Assembly: GCA_022701365.1 (NCBI GenBank)
Contig: JAKUHH010000391.1
Coordinates: 61,814-125,813 of the forward strand
Source: Mycocentrospora acerina
Lineage: Eukaryota; Ascomycota; Dothideomycetes; Pleosporales
Length of the DNA: 64,000 nt
Reading direction: 5' to 3'
Shown piece by piece: positions 46,232 to 59,085 of this stretch; position 1 is the first letter of the stretch; every line of letters starts with the position of its first letter. The notes below the pieces were generated by a model, which had not been told where the DNA came from, did not search any database, and was given only the letters and a program-made list of their open reading frames with translations. Position numbers and translations under genes: made by a program.

Positions 46232-49087
46232 TCATGGCTTCAACTCCAAATCGTACTTCCCAGGCCCTAATCTTACTCGCTGCCCCCTCCTAACCGTAGT
46301 TTCCCCACCACTTCTTGTCACAGCGACCTCGCTCTCCTCCCTCGGCAACACTAAGAACCCTGTAGTACTGGTAGGAACACGAATCTGCATCCTCGTCCCC
46401 TTCTCACTCTTCTCATACACTACCTCAATAACTCCATACGGGCATTCCACCGTCCCCTCCACACGCCCAAACTCACTCTTGAGCGGCGGCTTAACCCTCC
46501 ATGTCCTATACGCCTCACTTTCGGCCTTCACTCCCAACACAGCCTCATAGCACCACTCGTAAATCGTGCCCAGCATGTCGTGACACTTACTCCGACACGC
46601 GTCCTGCCAGAACTCATTTAGCGTCGTTTCACCACGGCGTAAAAACCGCATGTACGAGGGGTGTTCTTCCTGCCGCGCCATTTCGAGCACAATGTCCGGG
46701 CGGTCGACGTCCGAGAGCGTGTTCCATAGATACCTGAGCCCGATCTCGCCGGCCTGGATGCGATTGCCGGATTCGGTGCAGCTGGAGAGGAAGGCGTGTT
46801 GGATATCGGGGATGTGGGAGGGGGGGACGAGCTGGAATTGAAGGGCAACGGCTTGGGCCACCATGTTTCTATCCTGCTCACCTGGTATGTCGCGGGAAGT
46901 GTAGAAAGCATAAGGATGTAGTTTTTTGTCCGTAACGAGTAGATGGTCGTTGTAGACGCGATAGATGCGGTCTGCCCATTCGCGGAATCGGGTCTCAGCC
47001 TCAGGATCTTTTAGCTCATGAGCCATGCGTTGGATGTTGCGGAGGCATTGATAGTATATTGCTGTTTCAATATTGGCTTGGTTGTTGCCGAAGGCTATGT
47101 CACGGCCCCAGTCGCCGAGACCGTGTTCAATCAGTCCGCCGTCACGCTCTTTGGTGCGAATGTACTCCATATAGCGTACGCATGGTTGGAAGAGCTTCTC
47201 AAAGACATGTGTAGAGTCGTAGTAGAAGCGGAGGATCTCTGGAAGCAAGGCGACAGCGCCGCCCCAGGTGATGGTCTGCAATATGATTAGTTGATATCTG
47301 AAATAGAATTGAAGCATACTTACGTCGTGGAGGGGTCCGCACATATATCGTATCTCCGGGGCCATGGTTGGACAAAGACCATTCGGCTCTTGTGCATCAA
47401 CGATATCATCCAGAATTTTGGAATACAACGACTCCATGTCACGGATGTATTGTGTCGCAGGCGCGAGGAGGTGCGTTACTTCCAGCCACCCAAACTTCTC
47501 AATCTGCGGACAGTCGGTGTGGTAGCTGAAGAGGTTACTGACGAAAGACCAGTAGCACATATCAATCAGCTTATTAACATCCTCTTTGTCCGTTTTCATC
47601 GAGCCCAGTCGCCGTGCTGCTGATGAGACGTGTCGGCTGGTCACTGAGTGGACAACGGGCAGCCCCTGATCGGGTTCGATAGAAACGCCTTCAACTTGGA
47701 TGTATCGCGCGCTCGTGAAGCAGAAGTCTGGTTCCCAAGTCTCCACACCTGTACCAGCCAGTGTAAATTTGCAGAACACGCCGTACTCAAACTGTTTGAA
47801 TAGTGGGTCCGGCATCGATACTTTGCCATCCTCGCCAATCGTTTCGGAGAAACGTACGAGAATTTCTGAGCCTGCGGGCCCACTGGCTCGAATCTTGATC
47901 ATAGTAGTCATGTTCTGTCCAAAATCGAAGCTCACTATACCTGGCTCCAGCGTCTTTCTGTCTTTTGGCTCGAATGTCTCGTGAAGCACGACTGGGGGTT
48001 GACTCTGATACTTCAACTTTCCTCTCGGTCCTGTGACTGGAGTAGCATTCTTCCACTCTACGCCTTGCTCAAATCCTACCGCATCCCAGCCTACCGGGTA
48101 GTTGCGAAGATCCTTCGTCTCGGATGAGTAGATGTTCGCCAATGTAGTTGCACTCTTGCGAATACTCCAATCCGGGCCTGTGATGATACATTCGCGACTC
48201 CCGTCGTCGTAGAACAAATGGGCTTCGGCGAAGAAGCACAATTCGTTCCCGTACCGAACATATGTGTTGTCTTCGTACGACGGCCAGAAGAAGCGATCAT
48301 CACCCTGATCGCCTGCATAGAAGCCATTGCCTACGTGGGCACCTAGAACATTTTCACCCTCTTTCAAAATGTCGGAAATATCGTAAGCAACAAATTGAAC
48401 AGTACGGTGGTAGTTCGTCCATCCAGGGTCGAGAACATGCCTGTTAGCCGCTGCAGGATCGCCGTTACACACGAAGTTGAAGTGCCCCAAACCTGAGGCA
48501 AATACGATGGCGCGAGAAGGTTTACGCTTCAAGTGGATGGCTTTTCGTACGTAAATAGGCTTGTCGCCATTATCGCCAATCCAAACACCTTTCCAGCGAT
48601 TGGTTTCATCTTCGAACCAAGTACGGAAAATAAGGCTGGTATGCGGCATCTGTATTTTACGTCAGTCTTGCTGAGCAAGGTGTTTTTTGTATCTCATGAA
48701 AGCTATACATACATATGTCTGATTCATACTGTATGGTGGCAGGAGCCCACTAGATCTTGGATACGCAGTGAAAAACTCATTCAGTTCACTTGTAGTCTCA
48801 TTTCCATCTTGATCCCATACTGTCACTCGCCAGTAGTGGAATGTTGCTGAATGAAAACCACTCTCTGGGGCACAAAGCACATTTCGCTGGCGGCCACTAT
48901 CGACCTTTCCAGAGCCCCAGAGCAATGACTCGAATGTTTGAGATAATGAAACATCTACACGGTATGCTACCTGTTGAACATCCTCTCGGTCCGAGTGCAG
49001 TGTCCAGAAAAAACGTATCTTATCTGTATCGAGGCCAAGAACTTCGTGGAAGGCATGAATGCCGCAGCGAGTGACTGAAAACGCCAT
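46232..49087 (-). CDS. Alpha-L-rhamnosidase, glycoside hydrolase family 78, intracellular
   Basis: Exons are 49087-48713, 48649-47324 and 47275-46232, giving 914 aa. No signal peptide is present (MAFSVTRCGIHAFHEVLGLDTD), so it should act inside the cell. N-terminal beta domains (fibronectin-like, DEFFTAYP-type motif; then the lectin-like RKAIHLKRKPSRAIVFASGLGHF and GWTNYHRTVQFVAYDIS) lead into the (alpha/alpha)6 barrel. The catalytic region is HTDCPQIEKFGWLEVTHL, where the Asp and Glu residues match the acid pair of GH78. RRGETTLNEFW carries the likely general base. The enzyme removes terminal alpha-L-rhamnose from glycosides or oligosaccharides. Intron 2 is only 48 bp and in frame. The gene sits between the mutarotase and a divergent sugar transporter. 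Confidence 0.9.
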
Positions 49088-49990
49088 GTTAGGATGCCAG
49101 TGTTGCTTCAAAGGTCGAGATCCTCATAAGAAAAGCTGACGTCTACTTCGGATGGCATTCTCGCGAAGGGTTATCATCTAGTCCAATAGGAATACGCCTA
49201 GACCTGAATGAACGCCAACTACCCCAACATCTTGCATATTGCCGTGGTTTAACCGTGTGAGCCTTTCCACTTATCTTGTTTTCCTCATGCTAGACCCCTC
49301 CTCTAAACGTCTAAGCCGTTTGCCACATGTGGGCATGCTTGAATGCGCTTTTGCATTGGTTAGAATTGGTTTCTTCGGCAGCTCTGACGAACTAGAGAAT
49401 TCATGCGAGTTAAAAAGAGTGGGGAACGGCTTAAACTTCGGCAAAGAGTACTACATACACCTCTCCGTCTGGTATCGACTATTATCACACACCTTTTGTA
49501 TGTACGAATTGATTGTCGAGATAATTTTGTTTACTGCAGAAGGTGGAAACCACTGAACTCTAAGAAATACCCCTTCATCGCTCAACGCACTGAGTACTTA
49601 CTTGCCCAAAAATTCCTCATAACTGCAGTTGATTTTGTGTTGCCTCCACTTCCCGAAGGCGAACCTAATGAGGAAGAAAGGCAGGCTCCATATGAAAATC
49701 TGGGGAATGCTCAGCCAGTTAGGAGAAGACTCGGCAGGGTCTCTACCGGAGGCGGTATGCAAATCACTGCCTCGTCGGTGTACATTACCCCAGACTCGTA
49801 GAAGTTGGGGTCAGCCCCTGGAGTCGGCAATCGCGACAAATCTCAACAAGCATTGTGTATGTGGGGACCCCGAAGTACCACCATTTCGTACAACATCTTA
49901 AGAACCCCTCGAAGAATTTTTTCTAGGAATCATATCGCTACATCCGCTTCCACTTGAACTTGTCGACAACTGCATCGCAGAACAAGCACG
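49088..49990. promoter_or_regulatory. Divergent promoter region of rhamnosidase and sugar porter
   Basis: 903 bp between the two start codons. Likely shared control region for rhamnose-use genes. Small plus-strand frames (49403-49801) have no domain. No regulator binding site can be named with confidence. Confidence 0.55.
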
Positions 49991-51554
49991 ATGGGTCTCG
50001 CTGTTACTGTATTCTCAGCCGTCTTTCTGGCGACTGGAGGGTAAGCATCTACACAGCCAGACGAATACTAGTTACTAATTTATCAGGTTTTTATTCGGGT
50101 ATGACTCTGGAATCATCACGTCGACAATTGCACTTCCAACCTTCAAAGAATACTTCAACCATCCCAATGACTCTACCACTGGTGGCATCGTATCTGCTTT
50201 CCAGGGTGGAGCCATTGCAGGTACCATCTTCAACATGTTGTTTGCCGACATGCTAGGTCGACGTTGGACCATCATGATCGGTGCCTTGATCTCAGTCCTT
50301 GGGAGCTCTATCCAAGCAGGTGCAGTCAACATGGCTATGCTGATTGTCGGTCGATTTATCGGTGGTGTAGCTGTTGGACAACTCACGTCAACTATTCCCA
50401 TGTACGCTGGAGAGCTCGCTGAAGCAAAGCACCGAGGCGTCCTCTCTGGTTTGCTGCAGTGGATGTTGACCTGGGGTTTCTTCGTCGCTCAGTGGTTGGG
50501 GTACGGATGTTCCTTCACCAATTCGCAATTCTCTTGTAAGTTCTGCTTCTTTCTCAAACATTTTCTGTCATCCTGATAAATACTAGGGCGTTTTCCCCTG
50601 GCCTTCCAGAACTTGCCTGGTCTTATCCTAATTTGCGGTATATTTTCCCTACAGGAATCACCTCGTTGGTTGATGGAAAAGGACCGCCATGAAGAAGCCA
50701 TGGATTCTCTCAAGAAGCTCCGCAAAGGTATCGACGAAGAACTCATCGACCTCGAGTTCCGTGAGATCAGGGACGTCATCATTGCCGACCGCGCCCTTGG
50801 AAACATCACCTGGCTGTCAATCATCACCAAGACTTCCTGGCGAAAGCGTCTCCTTCTTGGCTGCGGCGTTCAGGCATTCGGTCCCCTCTCTGGCATCAAT
50901 GTCATCAACTACTACGGTCCCCGGATTTACGAGATTCTAGGCATATCCACGCGGGAAGCACTCATGATTATTGGCATCAGTGGTGCACTCTCGATTGTTT
51001 GGTGTACTATTGGCCTCGCTCTACTTGACAGAGTCGGTCGAGTCAAGCCCCTTCTTGTTTCGGCAGCCGGCCTTGCCGCCGCGCTTCTTGTCAACGCTGT
51101 TCAGGGCCAATACTTTGACCCGAACAATGGTGCCCAGCTCCGTAGCATGGTCGCCATGAACTTCCTCTTCTCCATGTTCTACACTCCTTTGGGAATCATC
51201 TCATGGGTTTACCCAGCCGAAATCTTTCCAGTCGAGTGTCGTGCACTCGGCAACGCGATCACGACCTTTACAAATTGGACTGTCAATCTTATCTTCGCAC
51301 AGTTTAGCCCTCAAGCACTCAGCAGTATCAAGTTCCAGTACTTTTACGTGTTTTTCGTGTTCAACATCATCGCATTCTTATGCTACTGGTTCTTCTTTCC
51401 AGAGACCAAGGGACGGACTCTTGAGCAGATGGATGAGTTGTTTGGCGATCAGCTTGTGCCGCATGCAATGCAGGATCCAGCGGCAGCTGAAGCTGCAATG
51501 GAGAAGAATGAGAAGCTTCATACTGAGATACGTGGTGAATCTATCGTCGCATAG
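49991..51554 (+). CDS. MFS sugar porter, probable rhamnose/rhamnoside transporter
   Basis: Exons are 49991-50040, 50087-50535 and 50587-51554, giving 488 aa. Introns are 46 and 51 bp and rejoin TGG to FLFGYDSGI and FS to WRFPLAFQ. Sugar porter signatures are all present: GYDSGI in helix 1, DMLGRRW in the loop 2-3, GRFIGGVAVGQ with MYAGELAEAKHRG, LQESPRWL, GCGVQAFGPLSGINVINYYGP in helix 7, and FFPETKGRTLEQMDELFG at the end of helix 12. Helix 7 has QAFG in place of the common QQxxG, so substrate specificity may differ from hexose carriers. Divergence from the rhamnosidase gene suggests uptake of rhamnose or rhamnose-containing disaccharides; this is inferred from position only. Confidence 0.88.
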
Positions 51555-54500
51555 ATGACTCAGGGGGACATGCCATGTATAGGAAAGAAAGTAGCAAGCC
51601 AGGAACGAAGGAAGAGAGGACAATTTAGCTTGCTCACGTCACTATCAAAGTTGTCAGACAATTATAACTTGATCTCTTCATTTGGGTATTTTTGCCTACT
51701 TCTCGCAGTTACTTTCCACTCATCACATTTGCCTCTGACGTTCCTTGTAATAGGCATCTGGTAGTGTAAAAGAACAAGAAGTTGCCACTCTTCCATTTCG
51801 GGTGTAGTAAGAAATAGTTGCATACTGAATGTATGTGGCACAAAATCCGTTGCATCTCAAGTCCTCGTGCTTACTTTTCTTATTTATCTAAACAGGATGC
51901 AAAGCAGCAGTGAATGATTTGCAAAGAAATGTTCATCTCTCGCTTACTTCCTTGTCATCTACATGGGTATCAATCGTGTAGTGGACGCAAGTGACCTAAT
52001 TAGGACAGCGAGAATATCTTCTTCTTTTGAGTTGTAGTTCTTGCTTTTCGCACCACATTGAGTAGCTTTGTTTCTGCTACATTGTGGTTGCACCTGGCGA
52101 TCTCCTCGCGCATAGATTCGCCTACTCGTTTTTCTCAATTCGCCGTTTACGACTGACCGTTCAATCGAACAGATCTCCCAGAGCCTCGGTTAAATGATTT
52201 GAAGTAGCGGAAAAAGAAAGCAACAGTGATACGAAAAAGGAATTCAGTTTTCGCCTCTGGAGACATACCTTGTCGTTTGACTCAATTTTCAGTCTGGATT
52301 ACAAGATACGTAGTATTTGACTACCGATCAACATTCCGTGGATTGTTTGTGGAGATGCCAAGTTTGCCCTAATCGACATCAATGAACAACTCTGTTCATG
52401 TGTATTGAAAGCATGTGATAACTTGAGCTCTTATCATTCCCAACAGTTTGGCGAGAACCGCTCCTGATCGGTGTCTACACACTGCGGAGAATCATCTTTG
52501 CAGCAAGACGAAAGACCTGCAGGGCAACTCATCCAAAGTAGCCAGTTGAGAATGATCAATGACATGTCTAAACAAAGCTAACGGGCATCGACTGGCTCAG
52601 CGTAGGTAAAGTCATCAAGATGTCGCAGCTCACCCCTTTCACCTGCGCAAATACACGAATCAACACTGCATCACATGTCTTCAACTACTCGTTCACCACG
52701 CCACCTCCACCCACCGTCCTCAACAACAATTCACACAACTCCATACTAACCCATAGCTGGGGGTCATACTCACCTAGCTCATCTACACCCTGCCACTCCG
52801 CATATTACGCCGCAATATTCAACATCCAACGACAACCCCCCTTGATCAAGACCACCAACACCCACCACGCCGCGCTGCCGCAACAGGCAAGCCAGCGGCC
52901 CGGATGCCGATAATCTCCTCTCCAGATTCCGTCATCATTACCATCCCAATCCTACGCGCCAATCATAATCCTACACCAATCCTTCGTTCCTTCCATCCTT
53001 CGTTCCGCTCTTCCTCCCTCCCTTCCTTAGAATCCGCACACCCACAAGCGCGCGCCTATCCCACTCACTCATCCACGCGGTGCCTCGCTTCCATGCGTGG
53101 GATGCGCATACAATACCTGCAGCCACACGGCACCGCCGGACCATCACAGCGATGAGACAAAAAGTATATTTGCAAAGTCCAAGCGCAACTGCTATGCTGG
53201 TGGTGACGACGGTGCAGCCGAAGGTGTGTGTGAGTAATATGCAAGGGCGGTATACTTTGGGGATGCGGGTTCAAAGGCGATTGATTAGCGGAAGAACGGA
53301 CGCAAATATTAAGTTTAGAAAAGGGACGAAAAGAAAGCAACAAGCACATTATCCGTTGATAAGGTTGCAATTTATATTATTACCCTTTTTGTACAAGGGA
53401 AAAGGGCCTTGATCGGTTGAATTATGCTTTACAAAATCAAGACGTCTGACAATGGGGGAGAAGGAGCACCCACTCGACAACATTAGCATAATCATCACGT
53501 GATAGGTAACCCTTCATCCCAAGTCTGATGTTGCTTTGGAAGAACCTCGGTTCTGCACATGTGAACAAGACAACAAGAAGGCATTCCCTTGCTTCACATG
53601 TTAGCTTCACTTCCCTCATGGCACGCACGCACGCATCCCTTGTCCATACTCCGCCCCCCTGCCCCCTGCTGTAACCCAGTACCTGTCACCTCAGCCTTAT
53701 GCATGAAGAAGAAGGCCCCCCGTTCATAACTGCTCTTCCAGAAGGCCGTTCGCGATTCTTCCACGCACGCACACACACGCACACGCACGCACGTACACAC
53801 ACTTGGGTTTCACACACGTGGTATCCATGCGTGGCAATTTTTTTTTCATAACACTTTGACAAGAAAAAAAATAATTTCCAAATGCGAAAAATCCGCCCTG
53901 CGTTCAGCGATGGAACCCTGTTCATTTTTAGCAACCATGTGCGTTCCAAAAAGGGGAGGAGAAACTTTGCAGTTTCACCCTCTTAAGCTTCAGCTGTCAT
54001 TGTTTGATCAGCTTGCCTGTTTCATCTCCCAACGCTCTGGAAACTCAGTTTTTTTTTACGAGGGAAGCCTATTTAATCGCAAGCTCGACTTTCCTAATGC
54101 AGCGAGACGGCCCGGCAATTGCTAGGCCGGTGTGGAAGCTGAGCCGCGCTGCCGCTTTGGCAATGGAAAACCTGAGTCAGCGACGCCAATAGAATGCGTA
54201 GCGGAAATATCCTGTCCGTGGAACAAAAGTGGGAATTGTTACTAAGATCTGCAGTTGTGAAATTGTAGGACTGAAGAATTAACGTGTGTGGGAATCATCT
54301 CGGCACGGAGGGAAATGTCAGTGCGTTTCCTTCTGGAAAATTGCACGGGCAAGGGACGGAAAGGCAATGAGCAAATTACGATGAGACGAAATGATCTGTG
54401 CAACGATTATGTTGCTGAACCTTGTAATGAGTTTAATGGATGTGACGACAGAAAGCTACGGTGTACAGATCGGCAAAGGACGGGAAGGCATGCGGTGTGC

Positions 54501-54630
54501 TGCCACCATGATTCTCTACATCAAGTTACTTTCTAGCAGAATGCGCCTAACTGTTCAAAGACGTTGATCTAATCATAACGGTAATTACCTGGTCTCCGCG
54601 CATTTTGGGGGCGTTATCGTGAGCGCGCGT
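51555..54630. other. Long intergenic region, no supported gene
   Basis: About 3.1 kb. AT-leaning at 51.6-52.6 kb, then C-rich with CCACC/CCTTCC sequence at 52.65-53.1 kb, then low-complexity at 53.75-53.80 kb. Plus-strand frames near 52620-53412 have Ser/Pro/His bias only from the C-rich DNA. Right end is the 3' flank of ARPC5. Confidence 0.55.
53763..53802. repeat. CA-rich microsatellite (ACGC/CACA)
   Basis: About 40 bp of alternating CA, CG and ACGC units, an imperfect dinucleotide repeat. Confidence 0.85.
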
Positions 54631-55683
54631 TCAGACTGTGCGTCGATCTGTCATGACCCTGACAACGGAACCCGGTCCAGCTATTTCTACAAGCTGCAGT
54701 AGTGTGAGCAAAAGATGAGGCGTGCCAAAATTTTGATAAATTTTCAGGTGTGTGGTGTCATGGAGATGAGTGTGATAGTGGAGAGAGATGACATACCTTT
54801 TCATGCCAGCTAAGCAATACACTCATAGCCTGGCCACCGCCTTCTCCACCACCGCGTGTGTGAACTTGCGAAAAGCCAGTCGCCTGAGGAGTGAGGTTAC
54901 GTGTGCTAGTAGTAGCCGGAGACGCTTGTGCCATGCCTTTGTAGCTGTTTAGGTATGTAGCGTTAGCCGCATGCATTCAAAGTAAACAAGTAGGCCACCA
55001 AAGGTGATCATGAGATCATAGATAAGCACCAGGGAGATATTGGCAGCCGTGGTCAGAGTCTGTGAGCTTTGGTGGGCCCCAAAAAGGAAAGTACAGCGTA
55101 CATATACTTCATCAACACATCCAATGCCTCTGTTCCACCTGGGGCGCTGTAAATACGGCCGAGCAATGGTGACATGTCTGACTGTCGGATGGATTGAAGG
55201 GTCTCGATGACGGCTGCAAGGTGAGCCTCCTGCGTTATGGTAAAATCCGTTAGCCTTGTATTCCCTCATGTGTGATTGTGCGTTGTGTTGAGAATTGGCT
55301 CCGGTAGCTGGGAACCCAACTCCGTAGTCGCGGTGGCAGCCGTGACCGCGAGGGCTCCAAATACGGAAAGGTATCTATTTAATAGGACCGCTATATGTAA
55401 CTCTGGTTTGTTGTGGTACTACAAGCTATAGGATGTGACGTGGCGCAGAGGCACGTACCTTGCCCTTCTCGTCTGCACCGTACGGGGGGTTCTCCAGCGC
55501 GCTCTGAAGAGCTCCCTCATTGTCGCCACCTCTTAGAAGCTGCCGTATTTGCTGAGAGAGGTTCTGGACATCGGCGGTCGATATGGGTGTAACCGCGGGA
55601 GTGAGCGAGCTCAAGTCGAAGTTGGCGGGGCTGTCCGGGTCTAGTGCGTCGATGTTTATTGTCCTCCAATTGACGGCTGCCAT
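54631..55683 (-). CDS. arpC5: Actin-related protein 2/3 complex subunit 5 (p16-Arc)
   Basis: Exons are 55683-55459, 55229-55102, 54944-54797 and 54693-54631, giving 187 aa, normal for fungal ARPC5. Introns are 229, 157 and 103 bp, all GT-AG, and each phase matches. Family motifs: MAAVNWRTINIDALDPDSPANFD at the start, PPYGADEKGK joined to EAHLAAVIETLQSIRQSDM, LMKYIYKGMA across intron 2, TPQATGFSQV, and the highly conserved end AMSVLLSWHEK joined to LVEIAGPGSVVRVMTDRRTV. The protein is part of the Arp2/3 complex, which nucleates branched actin filaments, and works in actin patches and endocytosis. The frame stays open for 83 codons upstream with another ATG at 55932; the family start at 55683 is preferred. 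Confidence 0.92.
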
Positions 55684-58482
55684 ATTGTCACTCGCACGCG
55701 GCTGTAGTGGTACAGAGAAGTGTGATTGTTGTTGCTGTTGTGGTGGTGGTGGGAGAGCGGGTGCCTGCAATAGTGTTCGTTGTTGTCGAGCTGCGGTGAG
55801 GTTGGCGTGGGGTGCAGCTACCAGTTCTCCACATCGCCAAGCCTCGTGGCTACCAAGTGCGACATACTGGCGGAACGCTCGTGGATGGTACAAACAAGGG
55901 TAGGCACTATACAAAGCGATCGGTACCAGCATTCAGAAGTCCCATGGTATGCCAGTAACCCCCAGGCGGAGATCCGTAGCTTCATGGGTACGATGGCGGC
56001 GGCGGCAGCAGCAGCAGAATTGGCAAAGATGAGATGGTCACACAAACAGATAACAGAATATGATCAAGTGATGAGATAAGAGAGTTGTAAGTTCCATTAA
56101 TCTATATCTCCGGTTGTGTCGTGGAACATCAATCCGGAGCTCAGGTACTGTCTAGTTCAAAAACCGCGGCGAGGCAGTTCATGTAGCCGTCTGAAAAATC
56201 CAAACCGTCAAGTGCTAGTCGTGAATCTATATGATCCACCCAGCTCGCCAGAAGCTATTGTACAATGACCCATGCCCAAATGCCAGTGAAGGCAGGCTAT
56301 GGGAGTCTACCCAGATGTGCTGTACCCGAAAAGAAAGAAAGAAAGAAGATCCGTTTTTGGTATCTATGCCTGAGCCTAATCCAAGTCTATAATGAACGCC
56401 GTCTGAAAATAACTTTTTGCCGTAAAGAGATGCTGCCGCTGAACTGAAATCGCAAAAGGGGGGTGGGTGAGTCGCTCGGTAACGCTGGACGGAAACGGAG
56501 AACGCAAGGGGTATTACGCTGGCGAAGGTAATGAAGTAGTTGTCGATGATTAAAAGTCGTAGTTCCAAAGGCCGGTGGATCGAAAATGATGGCGTTGAAG
56601 AAACAGGAGTGAGCGTGGGGTGTTTGTGCGTAGCAGAGTTGGTTCGAGGCTGCGTGTATGTGTTAGGATTGAATGAGAGTTGGCGCTAGCTATGTGACTT
56701 ACGATGCGTGGAATGTCACCCGTTGGTTCTCAACAGAACACCAGTAGTCGCCAATCGCGAACAGGGTTGCGATACAAAAGGAGGCATCGTATTGCAGGCG
56801 AGAAGAGGGTGTGGGTGCGTCGAGTCGAAGGCGAGTGCTATTATTTGGGCGGTGGTGGAGGAGGCTTGGGTGTTCCCGTTGTGTCGTAGGCTCCACGACC
56901 CATGTTGTTGGACTCGGACTCTCTGGTAATCATTTTGTTGGCTGTGGGATCTGGTTCATAGTCAGTAAGGCGTTTCAGGGAGCAAGTCAAATATAGAGTG
57001 CGCTAAGAGGCTGGGGCGCACTCACAAATAGACAATCGCAATGCGGCGGTAGCAAGTGAGCGAAGACGGCTTGTGCGATGATTGGACAAGCAAAGCAAAA
57101 CAGGGAGGTTGGCAAGACGGCAAGCGAAGGGGTTGCAGAGAGGCGGCGACGGGATGGAAGGTCGGGGGATTAAGTAGCGTCGCGCTCCTATGAACTACTG
57201 CCGGGTAGAGCAAAGGATGGAGAGGAGGTGAATGAGTGGAGTGTTTGAAAGGAGTGATGCTGAGTTATTCCGATGAGAGGGCGCCCCAGGCCACATATAT
57301 TCTGAACCAGCTACAGGAATAAGGGGCCTGTCCTGACTTGCCAAAGCGTGCTTGGCTTGCCGGCGAAACAAAGAAATGAGCGACTGTGCTTTCCCTAGAA
57401 GCAAAGCGCACAATACATGACGTGCCGGGCCTGTCGGGTCTGTTTCACCAGCTCCCTGTCGCCCGCCCATTTCGGGCCTGCTTTTGGCAGAAATTGAGAG
57501 CCACCGACGGCGCTAGCTGATCGCCCTTCCCCTGCGCCTGCATGGCGCTAGGTGGGTGGAATGGTACCTGCAGCTCTAGCTCAGGCCCATGCCAACGGCT
57601 TTTGCTGGGGGCGCCGTGTCGGGAGGGCTGGGCTGCGTCGACGCGGTGGTGCGGCCGGCGGCATCGATGCCATGCGTGCGCGGCAATGCGCGCTGCTGGG
57701 TGCTGGTGCTGGCCGTCCGTCTGCGCGTGTGCCGGGCGCGGCGCCGCGTGAGACAGCGTGAGGGCGAGGTGCGAGGTGTGAGATGAGGCAGCGTCAGCGC
57801 ACAACCTTCTCTCCCGTGCCGGCTGGGATGTGACTCGCGGTGCCGCGTCTGCTGGAACCTGGCTCCGCGCCAGAAGCAATGGGAGAAGGTGCGCAGAAAC
57901 GCCAAACAAGGAGCGGGACTCCTTCCCCGAAAGGCCCACGCGCCGCCCTGTCCTGCACTGATAGTGGCAAGGCCACCAGAGGAGCGCGCCCATTGCACCC
58001 ATCGCACCCATCCGTCGCCCGGGTTGCTGGGAAGCGTGGCAGAGGTCCACCGTGCGGACAAGACGAGTTGCAGGTGCTGTTGCAACGTGCGACTCCACCT
58101 CGAAACCTCGCGACTGCTGCATGGCGAGCCACGGCCCTGCACCTTGCTGTCGGCTGGATCCACGCGAGCGGCGCAGATGGATGGATGGGCTGCAGCGATC
58201 GCTCGCCCATCCTCTCGCCATGACGGGGAGCAGAGCCGCCAACGCCCGCGTCCGCGCCCCGCCACCGCAAGCTGCAAACAGGACAGGACAAGCCATCTTC
58301 AGCTTCTGCTTCTGCTTCAGCTCAAGCTTGCCACTGCCCGTCCACTGGAAGACCACCCCAAGCAGCATGCCAGTCGTGACAAAAGCGCTGGCCGGCTCGG
58401 GGAGTGGAACCTTGGGCGCCACACTAGGCGACTCGCTTCCGCCCAAATCTTTCCTTCTGGAAACCTGCGGGAAGACCGCCCA

Positions 58483-58510
58483 TGACTGGGTGACTGGGTG
58501 ACTGGGTGAC
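58483..58510. repeat. 8-bp tandem repeat TGACTGGG, 3.5 copies
   Basis: Three perfect copies of TGACTGGG followed by TGAC, inside the GC-rich stretch. Confidence 0.93.
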
Positions 58511-59085
58511 ATCTCCCGGCTTGTCAGGCACAGTCGGGGTGTCCCCCACCAGCACGACAGGTTTCACCCAACAGTGGCCCATTGCCTGAGACGTGTTGCC
58601 TCCCTCCTCTCCACCCTTCACCGTGCGAAATTTGGCCGCTTCAGACACAGCTCGCACTCTTACTACACTCGGATCGCTGCAACCTTCCGCGCCCCAAGGA
58701 TACGCCTGCCGTTGGCCGCCATCATCACATGTAGCTACCCAAAGAATACTGTCCCTGGATTGGTTTCTGCCACTGTGCCTCAAAACGCTATCTGCATCAT
58801 CCACTTGCCTCCATGGGCGACTGCTTTTGCCACAAAATCTGCCTCGTTGCTTTGCGCAAAGGACACGACATGCACATTTCAGCTCGTCCGCCATGGCCAA
58901 TGGGATAATTCGTCTGCAACATGTAGCGTTGATTCATCCAGGGCATCTTCCTTGTCGATCAACTTTACACGTCGACAGGGGTGCAGGAAATGCACAAACA
59001 TGGTTGCAAGCATCCCTTCCTCATGTTCCCAGCCTCCTCAAAGGCAAACAAAGCCAGAGAGCAAGCCATGCATGTTGCTTGTTTG

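Noticed and set aside
57445..58512. 355-codon minus-strand frame in the GC island
   Set aside because: Other phases are open too, there is no motif, and amino-acid composition follows the GC content.
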